From positions 434,001-498,000 of the forward strand of contig NZ_CP124855.1 in the NCBI RefSeq assembly GCF_030012525.1: a stretch of DNA of 64,000 nucleotides, in the 5' to 3' direction. Position 1 is the stretch's first letter. The number at the start of each line of letters is the position of its first letter. The notes beneath the pieces were generated by a model that saw only the letters and a list, made by a program, of their open reading frames with translations, had not been told where the DNA came from and did not search any database. Both the position numbers and the translations under genes were made by a program. The stretch is from Chryseobacterium gotjawalense. Lineage in GTDB: Bacteria > Bacteroidota > Bacteroidia > Flavobacteriales > Weeksellaceae. Positions 56,808 to 64,000 of the stretch are shown one piece after another.

Positions 56808-57642
56808 GACAGACTGGAAAACCGTCAGAGAATACGAAGATATTACGTATCAAAAAAAAGGCGGAGTCGCAAGAATCGCCTTTAACAGACCGGAAGTGCG
56901 CAATGCATTTCGTCCGAAAACAACCTCAGAATTATACGATGCTTTTTACCACGTTTCCGAAGATGCTTCGGTAGGAGTGGTGCTACTCACCGGCGAAGGA
57001 CCAAGTCCTAAAGATGGAGGCCATGCTTTTTGCAGTGGCGGTGATCAGAAAGCACGTGGAGAACAAGGTTATGTGGGTGAAGACGGAAGACACCGTTTAA
57101 ATATTTTAGAAGTTCAACGATTGATTCGTTTCATGCCGAAAGTCGTGATTGCAGTGGTTAATGGTTGGGCCGTGGGTGGCGGGCATTCTTTGCACGTCGT
57201 TTGCGATTTGACTTTAGCGAGTAAAGAACATGCAATCTTCAAACAGACCGACGCCGATGTTACCAGTTTTGATGGCGGATACGGATCAGCATATTTAGCC
57301 AAAATGGTAGGACAGAAAAAAGCCAGAGAAATTTTCTTTTTAGGGAGAAATTATTCTGCTCAGGAAGCTGCCGATATGGGAATGGTGAATGCTGTAATTC
57401 CCCATGCTGAACTGGAAGATACTGCTTACGAATGGGCGGAAGAGATTTTGGGAAAATCACCAATGTCAATTCGTATGCTAAAGTTCGCTATGAATTTAAC
57501 CGACGACGGAATGGTGGGGCAACAGGTTTTTGCCGGTGAAGCTACCCGTTTGGCATACATGACCGAAGAAGCGAAAGAAGGACGAAATGCCTTCCTCGAA
57601 AAAAGAAAACCCGATTTCGGCGATAATAAATGGATATCTTAA
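56806..57642 (+). CDS. menB: 1,4-Dihydroxy-2-naphthoyl-CoA synthase
   Basis: Closes the second ring of menaquinone from o-succinylbenzoyl-CoA; crotonase fold, cytoplasmic. 278 residues with AFNRPEVRNAFRPKTTSELYDAF, HAFCSGGDQKARGEQGY, the oxyanion loop NGWAVGGGHSLHVVCDLTLAS, and DVTSFDGGYGSAYLAKMVG, all diagnostic for MenB rather than other crotonases. The start ATG is embedded in the tandem 12-mer. menA follows after 96 bp, so the two are probably one menaquinone transcript. Confidence 0.96.
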   Translation: MTDWKTVREYEDITYQKKGGVARIAFNRPEVRNAFRPKTTSELYDAFYHVSEDASVGVVLLTGEGPSPKDGGHAFCSGGDQKARGEQGYVGEDGRHRLNILEVQRLIRFMPKVVIAVVNGWAVGGGHSLHVVCDLTLASKEHAIFKQTDADVTSFDGGYGSAYLAKMVGQKKAREIFFLGRNYSAQEAADMGMVNAVIPHAELEDTAYEWAEEILGKSPMSIRMLKFAMNLTDDGMVGQQVFAGEATRLAYMTEEAKEGRNAFLEKRKPDFGDNKWIS

Positions 57643-57738
57643 ATTGGGACACGAGACTGGAAGATAGGAGATAATAGATATTCAAAAAAAATATACTAGT
57701 CTCTTATCCAGAATCTCAAAATCTCAAATCTCTAAACT

Positions 57739-58671
57739 ATGACAGATTGGATAAAAGCAGCGCGTCTGCGAACATTACCACTTTCGATGAGTGGAATAAT
57801 TTTAGGTTCTTTCATTGCAAAATGGAGAATTCATGAAAGTGGAGGAACATGGGACTGGACAATTTTTGCAATGGCAATGCTGGTCACCTTACTCTATCAG
57901 ATTCTCTCGAATTTTGCCAATGATTATGGTGACGGAATTAAAGGAACAGATAAACTTAGGGTAAATGAAGCAGAACAAAGAGCGGTGGCTTCAGGAAGAA
58001 TTACCGCAACTCAAATGCGAAATGCTGTAATTCTGTTTTCTGTTTTGTCTTTGATTGCCACAGTTGCGCTTTTGTATCTGGCTTTCTTTAGAGAAAACCT
58101 AATGAAAGAATTTTACACTTTTGTAGGATTGGGAGTTGCCTGTATTTTAGCTGCGATTGGGTATACGATCGGTAAAAAACCCTATGGTTATTTAGGCTTA
58201 GGCGATATCATGGTTTTTATCTTTTTCGGCCTAGTTTCGGTTTGTGGAAGTTATTTCCTTTTTACCAAACATTTCGACTGGGATATGCTCTTACCCGCCA
58301 CTGCAGTAGGTTTATTAAGTGCCGCAGTTTTAAATCTGAATAATATGCGGGATATCGAAAGCGATGCCTTGAGCGGAAAGAAAACTCTCGCATTGCGGTT
58401 AGGTTTCAAAAAAGCAATGGTGTATGAAATCATTTTGCTGCAAATACCACTACTTTTGATGTTGGTATTTATGATGATGAACGGTTTGCATACTGAAGGA
58501 AAATATTATGCATTTATCTTTTTCATCCTGATGCTTCCAATGACGGCACTTCGCCGAAAAATCATGCAGGTTAAAGAGCCGAAAGAATTAGACCCATTTT
58601 TAAAACAGGTGGGAATCTTGACGTTGACAATGGCTATTTTGGTCGCAGCCGGATTGAATTATTTTAATTAA
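57739..58671 (+). CDS. menA: 1,4-Dihydroxy-2-naphthoate polyprenyltransferase
   Basis: Attaches the isoprenoid tail to dihydroxynaphthoate, at the inner membrane. 310 residues with about eight helices. The UbiA-type first aspartate motif is in NFANDYGDG (N61, D62, D65) and the second in NNMRDIESDALSGKKTLALRLG. Arg and Thr in ARLRTLPLSMSG fit the MenA subgroup. Ends with a hydrophobic helix. It lies between menB and the UlaG-like hydrolase, 16 bp before the latter, so these are one operon. Confidence 0.94.
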   Translation: MTDWIKAARLRTLPLSMSGIILGSFIAKWRIHESGGTWDWTIFAMAMLVTLLYQILSNFANDYGDGIKGTDKLRVNEAEQRAVASGRITATQMRNAVILFSVLSLIATVALLYLAFFRENLMKEFYTFVGLGVACILAAIGYTIGKKPYGYLGLGDIMVFIFFGLVSVCGSYFLFTKHFDWDMLLPATAVGLLSAAVLNLNNMRDIESDALSGKKTLALRLGFKKAMVYEIILLQIPLLLMLVFMMMNGLHTEGKYYAFIFFILMLPMTALRRKIMQVKEPKELDPFLKQVGILTLTMAILVAAGLNYFN

Positions 58672-58687
58672 AATTTAAATCAGTTTT

Positions 58688-59380
58688 ATGGATTCAACTA
58701 TGAAAATACGATTTCTCGGACAAAACTGTTTTTTGTTCACCTACAAAGGAAAAAACATATTATCTGATCCTTTTTATAATTATCAGAAAGATAGATCCGG
58801 TTTTGATATTTCGGCGCAAAAAATTGATTATGTGTTGATTACCCATGCACACGGCGATCATATCGCAGATGTGAAAGAAGTGTTGCAACATTATCCGGAA
58901 GCTTCTGTAATTGGGCAACCTGAAATTTGTGGCTATTTCGGTCATCCGAATTCGATTGATATTAATTTCGGTGGATCTGCAAAGATTGAAGATTTAAAAA
59001 TATCAATGGTGCCGGCAAGTCATACCAGTTCTTTCCCCGATGGCACTTATGGTGGCGAACCTGCAGGATATATTTTCAGATTTTCCGGCAAAAATATTTA
59101 TTTGGCAGGCGACACCGGTGTAATGGCAGACATGGAAATGTTTCCAAAATTGTTTGGGAACATTGATTTGGCAATTCTTCCCGTTGGTTCACATTATACG
59201 ATGTGTGCCCGTAAAGCAAGTTTTGCAGCAGCAGAATTATTAAAAACTAAAAGAGTAATAGGGTGTCATTTCGATACTTTCCCGCCGATTAAAATCAATC
59301 ACGAGGATGCTCATCAGTTCTTTTCAGAAAGAAATATCGAATTCACTTTACCGAAATTAGGTGAAGATTTTGAAATTTAA
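58688..59380 (+). CDS. UlaG-like (UPF0173) metal-dependent hydrolase
   Basis: 230 residues of the metallo-beta-lactamase fold: RFLGQNCFLFTYKGKNILSDPF, then THAHGDH (H53, H55, D57, H58), then PASHTSSFPDG, GDTGVMADMEMF and GCHFDTFPPIKI. This is the UPF0173/UlaG-type subset, whose members hydrolyse lactones or other small substrates; actual substrate unknown. It begins either at ATG 58688 or at ATG 58700, four codons later; the second gives MKIRFLG, a common start. It is the last gene of the menB-menA operon, with a gap of 16 bp. Confidence 0.88.
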   Translation: MDSTMKIRFLGQNCFLFTYKGKNILSDPFYNYQKDRSGFDISAQKIDYVLITHAHGDHIADVKEVLQHYPEASVIGQPEICGYFGHPNSIDINFGGSAKIEDLKISMVPASHTSSFPDGTYGGEPAGYIFRFSGKNIYLAGDTGVMADMEMFPKLFGNIDLAILPVGSHYTMCARKASFAAAELLKTKRVIGCHFDTFPPIKINHEDAHQFFSERNIEFTLPKLGEDFEI

Positions 59381-59535
59381 AAAGAAGAACTGAGTAAAAG
59401 AAAAACCTTTCGGGACTTCACAAAATAATTTAAAGTTTCAGATATGCAGATTAATTATCTTAAAACCAAAGAGAATTGGATGGACGAAAAAACTTTAAGT
59501 GAAATAAAAAAACGAGAATATAAGGCACAAAAAAT

Positions 59536-59628
59536 GGCAAGCTACCTAAATCACACCGCTACAACCGATTACCTTTGCTGCGTTCCCACCCTGGAGGAGT
59601 CTCAGGAGCTGGTTGTTTAGGACTTGCC
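59536..59628 (-). ncRNA. ffs: Bacterial signal recognition particle RNA (4.5S-type)
   Basis: Read on the reverse strand, GGCAAGTCCTAAACAACC begins a long stem that pairs with TTTAGGTAGCTTGCC at the other end. The conserved Ffh-binding part reads CTCCAGGGTGGGAACGCAGCAAAGG, equivalent to the GGAAGCAGC loop region of the E. coli RNA. Length about 93 nt, normal for the small bacterial type. A TATATTTG promoter lies right upstream. An open frame in the opposite direction is only a shadow. Confidence 0.88.
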
Positions 59629-59632
59629 GTTG

Positions 59633-59640
59633 CAAATATA
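59633..59640 (-). promoter_or_regulatory. Promoter box of the SRP RNA gene
   Basis: Reverse strand TATATTTG followed by C, exact TAnnTTTG, 4 bp before the mapped 5' end of the RNA. A TTG lies at 59659-59661, 18 bp further upstream. Confidence 0.7.
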
Positions 59641-59701
59641 CGCCTTTAATTCAAATTTCAAAATTCAAAACAAAAAAATAATAAAATTTAGTACTTTAAA
59701 T

Positions 59702-60280
59702 ATGATAAAAAATGTCTATACCATTGGTTTCATGCTGTTTATTGCCACAATGGTCGTTTTCTTTGGAATGTATTTTTTCGGAATGAATACCGATTATTTC
59801 GATAATACGATGCTTATCAATTCCTTTGTGATGCCGGTTATTTATCTGGCGGGTGCCTATATCTCCGTAAATTCGCTGAGAAAAGCAGGAATCCGGATGG
59901 GATTTCGGGAAGGTTTTGGCCGCGCTTTTAAACCCATGTTCGTTGGCGGGTTTTTATCAGTCCTCACCATGTTTCTGTTTTTAAACTTTGTAGATCCGGC
60001 TGCCAAAGATTTATTGAATTTCCAATACCTTGAAAGACAGAAGATTGAAATGGATAACGAGTACAATAAAGCAAAACCCATCCTAAAAACTGAGGAGCAA
60101 AAAGCAGAACTGGAAACCGAATATCAACAGAACAAATCACGTATTTCCCACGAAATGATCAAGGATAAAGATTTTTTTAGTTTTCGCCAGTTTTCCTACT
60201 ATTTCGCCGCAATTCTTGTTTTCTATGTTATTTTATCTACGTTTTTTGCGAGTTTTTTCCGCAGCAGATCAGAACTTTGA
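59702..60280 (+). CDS. DUF4199 integral membrane protein
   Basis: 192 residues from ATG 59702; earlier codons of the open frame run through the SRP RNA promoter and are not family-like. Four membrane helices (about 4-28, 35-55, 72-95, 165-185) with a long charged segment between helices 3 and 4 (NEYNKAKPILKTEEQKAELETEYQQNK), the typical DUF4199 plan. The family occurs almost only in Bacteroidota and has no known role. It precedes the glycosyltransferase gene; DUF4199 next to a GT2 gene is common in the group, from memory. Confidence 0.85.
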   Translation: MIKNVYTIGFMLFIATMVVFFGMYFFGMNTDYFDNTMLINSFVMPVIYLAGAYISVNSLRKAGIRMGFREGFGRAFKPMFVGGFLSVLTMFLFLNFVDPAAKDLLNFQYLERQKIEMDNEYNKAKPILKTEEQKAELETEYQQNKSRISHEMIKDKDFFSFRQFSYYFAAILVFYVILSTFFASFFRSRSEL

Positions 60281-60323
60281 TTTTAATCATTTGCACAATT
60301 GCTGATTAAAAAAAATAAACCCC

Positions 60324-60331
60324 TAATTTTG
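60324..60331 (+). promoter_or_regulatory. Putative -7 promoter box of the glycosyltransferase gene
   Basis: TAATTTTG fits TAnnTTTG, 22 bp before the start at 60354. Confidence 0.5.
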
Positions 60332-60353
60332 TCTCAATAATCTTTTATTATCA

Positions 60354-61304
60354 ATGAATTTATCCATCATCATTCCACTTCTCAACGAAGAAGAATCTCT
60401 TGACGAACTTTTTTCAAGAATCGACAAAGTTTGTAACTCCCATAACCTTTCCTACGAAATCTGGTTTGTAGATGATGGAAGCACCGATCTTTCATGGAGT
60501 ATTATCGAAAATTTAAGAGTGCAGTATCCGCAAATTCACGGAATTAAGTTTTCCAGAAATTATGGTAAATCTCAAGCTTTGCACGCCGCTTTTGCAAGAG
60601 CAAACGGAGAGGTCGTTATCACGATGGATGCCGATCTACAAGACTTTCCCGAAGAAATTCCGGAATTATATGACATGATTAAAACGGAAGGGTACGACAT
60701 TGTTTCGGGCTGGAAAAAGAAACGGTTTGATAATGTAATGACCAAAAATATTCCGTCTAAAATCTTTAATGCTGCTGCAAGAAGTATTTCTGGAGTTTCC
60801 CTTCATGATTTTAATTGTGGCTTGAAAGCGTATAAAAAACAGGTGGTAAAATCCATCGATGTGTATGGAGATATGCACCGATATATTCCCGTTTTGGCTG
60901 CCAATGCAGGTTTCAGGAAGATTACAGAAAAACCGGTGCAGCATCAGGCAAGACCTTATGGAAGTTCTAAATTTGGAACGGAGCGTTTTGTTCGCGGCTT
61001 TTTAGATTTAATTACACTTTGGTTTGTAAGCCGATTTGGCGGGCGGCCGATGCATTTTTTCGGAGCAGCAGGAACATTGATGTTTATCGCAGGATTTTTA
61101 TCCGCCTTCTGGCTCGGAATTTCAAAATTAATAGATGTTTCCCGTGGAATTTACGGGCATCTTTTAACCAATAATGCCTGGTTTTTTATTGCTTTAACCA
61201 TGATGGTTTTGGGAACACTTCTTTTCATCGCAGGATTTTTAGGAGAAATGATTATCAGAACCAATAGACAACACGAGAATTATCACGTGGAAGAAGTGAT
61301 ATAA
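60354..61304 (+). CDS. GT2 glycosyltransferase, DPM1/GtrB-like, membrane-bound
   Basis: 316 residues. The GT-A domain has SIIIPLLNEEESLDELF, VDDGS (39-43) and MDADLQD (91-97, the DxD metal site); then the two C-terminal membrane helices (about 232-256 and 272-298) of the polyprenyl-phosphate sugar transferase group. It moves a sugar from a nucleotide donor to a lipid carrier at the inner membrane, for example undecaprenyl phosphate. Donor and final product unknown. It is followed after 60 bp by the DUF2807 lipoprotein gene, which may share its transcript. Confidence 0.93.
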   Translation: MNLSIIIPLLNEEESLDELFSRIDKVCNSHNLSYEIWFVDDGSTDLSWSIIENLRVQYPQIHGIKFSRNYGKSQALHAAFARANGEVVITMDADLQDFPEEIPELYDMIKTEGYDIVSGWKKKRFDNVMTKNIPSKIFNAAARSISGVSLHDFNCGLKAYKKQVVKSIDVYGDMHRYIPVLAANAGFRKITEKPVQHQARPYGSSKFGTERFVRGFLDLITLWFVSRFGGRPMHFFGAAGTLMFIAGFLSAFWLGISKLIDVSRGIYGHLLTNNAWFFIALTMMVLGTLLFIAGFLGEMIIRTNRQHENYHVEEVI

Positions 61305-61364
61305 ATGCTTTAGAAAATCGACAAAGGTATTGATCCGGAAAAATAGGTTTTAGAAAATTTAATA

Positions 61365-62066
61365 ATGAAGAATTTAATTTATATACTGCTCATATTCAGT
61401 CTTTTCTCCTGCGGAAAAATTTCGCCGAAAGGAGATATCGTAAGCCATGATATTAAGGTGGAGGATTTTGTGAGTCTTAATCTCAACGGTAAATTCCGGG
61501 CTTTTTATATTAAAAGTGACAGCAGTTTTGTGAATGTTGAAACATATAAAAATGTAGGTGGTAATTTAAAAATCAAAGTAAAAGATAAAACGTTAACCAT
61601 TTCTGAAAACCGCGAAACAGAGGGAGTCGATTTCTACAATATCACCATTTATTCGAAATATAATCTGGAAAAAGTATCCATGTCTGATTCTGTTGAATTA
61701 AATATTTCAAGCGAAATAAAGACGGATAATTTTAAACTTAGTTTAAAAAATAACGCTAAATTTATTGGGTCGGTCAATTCCAGAAAAGCAGAAGTTGAAA
61801 TGACTCAAAAAAGCCGTGCTAATTTTTTGGGAAAAACCAAAGACGCGGTTTTGAAAATATCTGATACCGCAAGTATTATCGCACCTTACTGGATGATTGA
61901 CCATTTAAAGATTGAATCAAAAAATGGAAATTATGCGGAAGTAAATGTGAAAGATTCTTTAAAAGGAAGCATTAAAAATACGGCGAAACTGACGTATTAT
62001 AATGAGCCGATCAGCGCTCTGAAAATAGAAAAAACAGCAACTGTTCAACATAAAGAATTAGAATAA
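61365..62066 (+). CDS. DUF2807 lipoprotein (GIN domain)
   Basis: 233 residues. Lipobox FSLFSCGK with Cys16, so an anchored lipoprotein. The remainder is a right-handed repeat of short beta strands: FVSLNLNGKFRAFYIKSD, KTLTISENRETEGVDFYNITIYS, LEKVSMSDSVELNISSEIK, KAEVEMTQKSRANFLGKTKDA, DTASIIAPYWMIDHLKIESKNGNYAEV. That is the DUF2807 (putative auto-transporter adhesin head, GIN) fold. No enzymatic role is known. It is placed between the glycosyltransferase and phosphohexomutase genes, 37 bp before the latter. Confidence 0.9.
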   Translation: MKNLIYILLIFSLFSCGKISPKGDIVSHDIKVEDFVSLNLNGKFRAFYIKSDSSFVNVETYKNVGGNLKIKVKDKTLTISENRETEGVDFYNITIYSKYNLEKVSMSDSVELNISSEIKTDNFKLSLKNNAKFIGSVNSRKAEVEMTQKSRANFLGKTKDAVLKISDTASIIAPYWMIDHLKIESKNGNYAEVNVKDSLKGSIKNTAKLTYYNEPISALKIEKTATVQHKELE

Positions 62067-62103
62067 GCGGCTCTGAAAAACTTAAAAAAAAAAATAATAA
62101 GAT

Positions 62104-63816
62104 ATGACCACCTTAGAAAAAGCAAAACTCTGGTTAACAGATACTTTCGATCAAGAAACACAAAAAATAATTCAAAATTGGATCGATACCAATTCTGAGG
62201 AATTAGAAGATTCTTTTTACAAGGAACTTGAATTCGGAACAGGCGGAATGCGAGGAATAATGGGCGTAGGAACCAATCGTTTGAACAAATATACGCTTGG
62301 ACAAGCAACGCAAGGTTTGGCGAATTATCTTCATCAGCAGTTTCCAAATCAGGAAATTAAAGTTGCGATCGCTTACGACGTTCGGCATAATTCAAAAGAA
62401 TTCGGGAAAATGTGTGCCGATGTTTTAACGGCCAACGGAATTAAAGTTTTGTTATTCAAAGAACACCGTCCAACGCCAGAACTTTCTTTCACGGTTCGAG
62501 ATAAAAAATGTAACGCCGGAATTGTATTGACCGCTTCTCACAATCCGCCTGAATATAACGGTTACAAAGTATATTGGAACGATGGCGCGCAGATTGTTCC
62601 GCCAGATGATGAGAATATTATTAAAGAAGTTTATTCGGTAAAATTCAATGAAATTAAATTCAACGGAAACGACGGATTAATTGAATGGATCGGTCCGGAA
62701 CAGGATGATGTGTATATCGATGCCTGTATGGAAAACTCTCTTTATCAGGATGTTGGCAGAGATAATCTGAATATTGTTTTCAGTTCAATCCACGGAACTA
62801 CTTATGCAACTGTTCCTCAGGCGCTGAAAAAAGCAGGCTTTAAAAAAGTTGATTTGGTAAGAGAGCAGATGATTCCGAGTGGGAATTTTCCCACCGTTGA
62901 TTCACCCAATCCGGAAGAACCGGCAGCTTTGGAAATGGCGATGGATTTAGCCCGAATTACCAATGGCGATATCGTTCTGGGAACTGATCCAGACGGAGAC
63001 CGACTGGGAATCGCAGTCAGAAATTTAGATGGTGAAATGCAGCTTTTGAACGGAAATCAAACCAATACGATTCTAACCTATTATATTTTGGACCAATGGA
63101 AAAAAGCCGGAAAAATCACTGGAAAAGAATTCATCGGTTCTACAATTGTAACTTCTGATATTTTCTATGATATTGCTGAAAAATTCGGCGTTGACTGTAA
63201 AGTTGGATTAACCGGTTTTAAATGGATCGGGAAAATGATCCGTGATTTCGAAGGCAAAGAAAAATTCATTTGTGGGGGTGAAGAAAGTTTCGGTTTTATG
63301 ACCGGAGATTTCGTTCGCGATAAAGATTCCTGTGGTTCTATTTTGCTCGCCTGCGAAATTGCAGCTTGGTGCAAAGCCAACGGCAGTTCGGTTTTCGAAT
63401 ACATGATCGATATTTACAAAGACCTCGGAATGTATTATGAAGGATTGGTAAACGTGGTGAGAAAGGGGAGAACAGGTGCCGAAGAAATTCAGCAGATGAT
63501 GAAAGATTTCCGTGAAAATCCGCCAAAAGAAATAGCAGGTTCCAAAGTGGCCATCGTAAAAGATTTCCAGGAACAAACTTCTTTGAATCTTCTGGACAAT
63601 AAAAAATCGGTGATGGATGACATTCCAAAATCAAATGTTTTGATTTATTATACGGAAGATGGAACGAAAGTTTGCGTTCGGCCATCCGGAACAGAACCAA
63701 AAATTAAATTCTATGTTTCTGTGAAAGATGCGATAAATTCTGCACAGGAATTTAAAGAAAAACTACTGGTTTTGGAAGAAAAAATCAATATTGTAAAACA
63801 GGATTTGAATTTGTAA
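62104..63816 (+). CDS. Phosphoglucomutase / phosphomannomutase
   Basis: Interconverts hexose 1- and 6-phosphates, in the cytoplasm. 570 residues of the alpha-D-phosphohexomutase family: phosphoserine loop TASHNPPEYNGYKVYW with S145, metal loop DPDGDRLG at 295-302, sugar loop GGEESFGF, and phosphate-binding RPSGTEPKIKFY near the C-terminus. The starting segment (AKLWLTDTFDQETQKIIQNWIDTNSEELEDSFYKELEFGTGGMRG) fits the larger phosphoglucomutase-type members of Bacteroidota. The preceding genes (GT2, DUF2807) may be read with it; a terminator follows. Confidence 0.95.
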   Translation: MTTLEKAKLWLTDTFDQETQKIIQNWIDTNSEELEDSFYKELEFGTGGMRGIMGVGTNRLNKYTLGQATQGLANYLHQQFPNQEIKVAIAYDVRHNSKEFGKMCADVLTANGIKVLLFKEHRPTPELSFTVRDKKCNAGIVLTASHNPPEYNGYKVYWNDGAQIVPPDDENIIKEVYSVKFNEIKFNGNDGLIEWIGPEQDDVYIDACMENSLYQDVGRDNLNIVFSSIHGTTYATVPQALKKAGFKKVDLVREQMIPSGNFPTVDSPNPEEPAALEMAMDLARITNGDIVLGTDPDGDRLGIAVRNLDGEMQLLNGNQTNTILTYYILDQWKKAGKITGKEFIGSTIVTSDIFYDIAEKFGVDCKVGLTGFKWIGKMIRDFEGKEKFICGGEESFGFMTGDFVRDKDSCGSILLACEIAAWCKANGSSVFEYMIDIYKDLGMYYEGLVNVVRKGRTGAEEIQQMMKDFRENPPKEIAGSKVAIVKDFQEQTSLNLLDNKKSVMDDIPKSNVLIYYTEDGTKVCVRPSGTEPKIKFYVSVKDAINSAQEFKEKLLVLEEKINIVKQDLNL

Positions 63817-63832
63817 AAATCTGGTTATTAAT

Positions 63833-63870
63833 AATTGGTAAAAGTTGATGAAATTTTTACCAATTTTTTT
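63833..63870 (+). terminator. Terminator after the phosphohexomutase gene
   Basis: AATTGGTAAAA (63833-63843) and TTTTACCAATT (63855-63865) form a perfect 11-bp stem, followed by eight T. Confidence 0.92.
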
Positions 63871-63915
63871 TTAGCAGTTCTTACTTTAATTGATATCAGC
63901 AGCAATTAAAATTTG

Positions 63916-63923
63916 TATTTTTG
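63916..63923 (+). promoter_or_regulatory. Putative -7 promoter box of the last, partial gene
   Basis: TATTTTTG fits TAnnTTTG, 48 bp before the ATG at 63972. Confidence 0.45.
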
Positions 63924-63971
63924 AATGAGATTATCAATGAAGTTCAAAATAATTCGTTTAATTAAAAAATA

Positions 63972-64000
63972 ATGAAAATATCAAAATTGGCCGCCAATCT
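63972..64000 (+). CDS. Start of a gene cut by the window end
   Basis: ATG at 63972 followed by MKISKLAAN, then the window ends. This matches the N-terminus of the flavobacterial PLP-dependent aspartate-type aminotransferases as I remember them, but nine residues cannot prove it. The preceding A-rich AATTAAAAAATA is a fair ribosome site for this group. Confidence 0.4.

Noticed and set aside
56619..56885. 88-codon forward frame before menB
   Set aside because: It overlaps menB in another frame and runs through repeat fragments; composition is not coding.
59444..59620. 58-codon open frame on the forward strand (MQINYLKTKENW...) across the SRP RNA
   Set aside because: Its second half is antisense to the highly conserved SRP RNA, which explains the open frame, and there is no ribosome site of note.

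Overview
The window looks like a chromosomal segment of a low-GC member of the Flavobacteriia, most likely the Weeksellaceae (Chryseobacterium / Kaistella / Epilithonimonas group). This is an inference from several things seen together: AT-rich DNA; promoters built on the Bacteroidota -7 box TAnnTTTG, which sits upstream of many genes here; weak A-rich ribosome sites; menaquinone genes; an S9 dipeptidyl peptidase beside POT peptide transporters; YceI, DUF5686, DUF4920, DUF2807 and DUF4199 proteins; and the type of short intergenic palindromic repeats. Genes lie on both strands in short operons. No phage, integrase, transposase or CRISPR array is visible.

Layout. 0-2.4 kb: end of the tryptophan pathway (trpF, trpB, trpA); trpF runs into trpB with no stop codon. 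2.5-9.5 kb: lipB, an exported peptide deformylase homologue with an ABM-domain gene, a 2-oxoacid dehydrogenase E2, a tandem pair of repeat elements, a GNAT acetyltransferase, an fRMsr-like GAF protein, a conserved protein of unknown function and a metallo-beta-lactamase-fold hydrolase. 9.6 kb: tRNA-Leu(CAA), followed by 650 bp without genes. 10.3-18.3 kb: four YceI-family genes with outer-membrane barrels, queG, a rhodanese and a divergent glucokinase homologue. 18.3-25.5 kb: a hydrolase, sdaA, a methyltransferase, tyrA, alanine dehydrogenase, tsaE and a type 2 asparaginase. 25.7-32.3 kb: dnaG without zinc ligands, clpP, tpiA in an operon with TerB-like, MauE/DoxX-like and DUF1599 genes, and folP facing away. 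32.5-45.4 kb: a DUF5686 protein, recG, an exported thioredoxin-like protein, then three POT transporters and a DPP4-like peptidase, an evident oligopeptide-use block. 45.5-49.3 kb: small hypothetical genes, a frameshifted AAA gene, an XRE regulator and TerC, with a shared dyad upstream of the regulator and of terC. 49.6-56.3 kb: an M14 peptidase, DUF4920, an amino-acid permease, DUF2007, a CDF metal exporter, then a NucS-like nuclease and a lipoprotein. 56.8-64 kb: menB, menA, a UlaG-like hydrolase, the SRP RNA gene, DUF4199, a GT2 glycosyltransferase, DUF2807, a phosphohexomutase, and the first codons of another gene.

Most of the window is core metabolism. The unusual material consists of altered catalytic or metal motifs in otherwise familiar families (peptide deformylase, DnaG, glucokinase, fRMsr, an AAA ATPase), the trpF-trpB junction, the candidate operator shared by the XRE gene and terC, and several families of short inverted-repeat elements. 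No clearly new multi-gene defence or mobile system could be demonstrated. The best candidates for new biology are the exported EGDLS deformylase, the degenerate glucokinase, the XRE/TerC regulatory dyad and the NucS-like nuclease.
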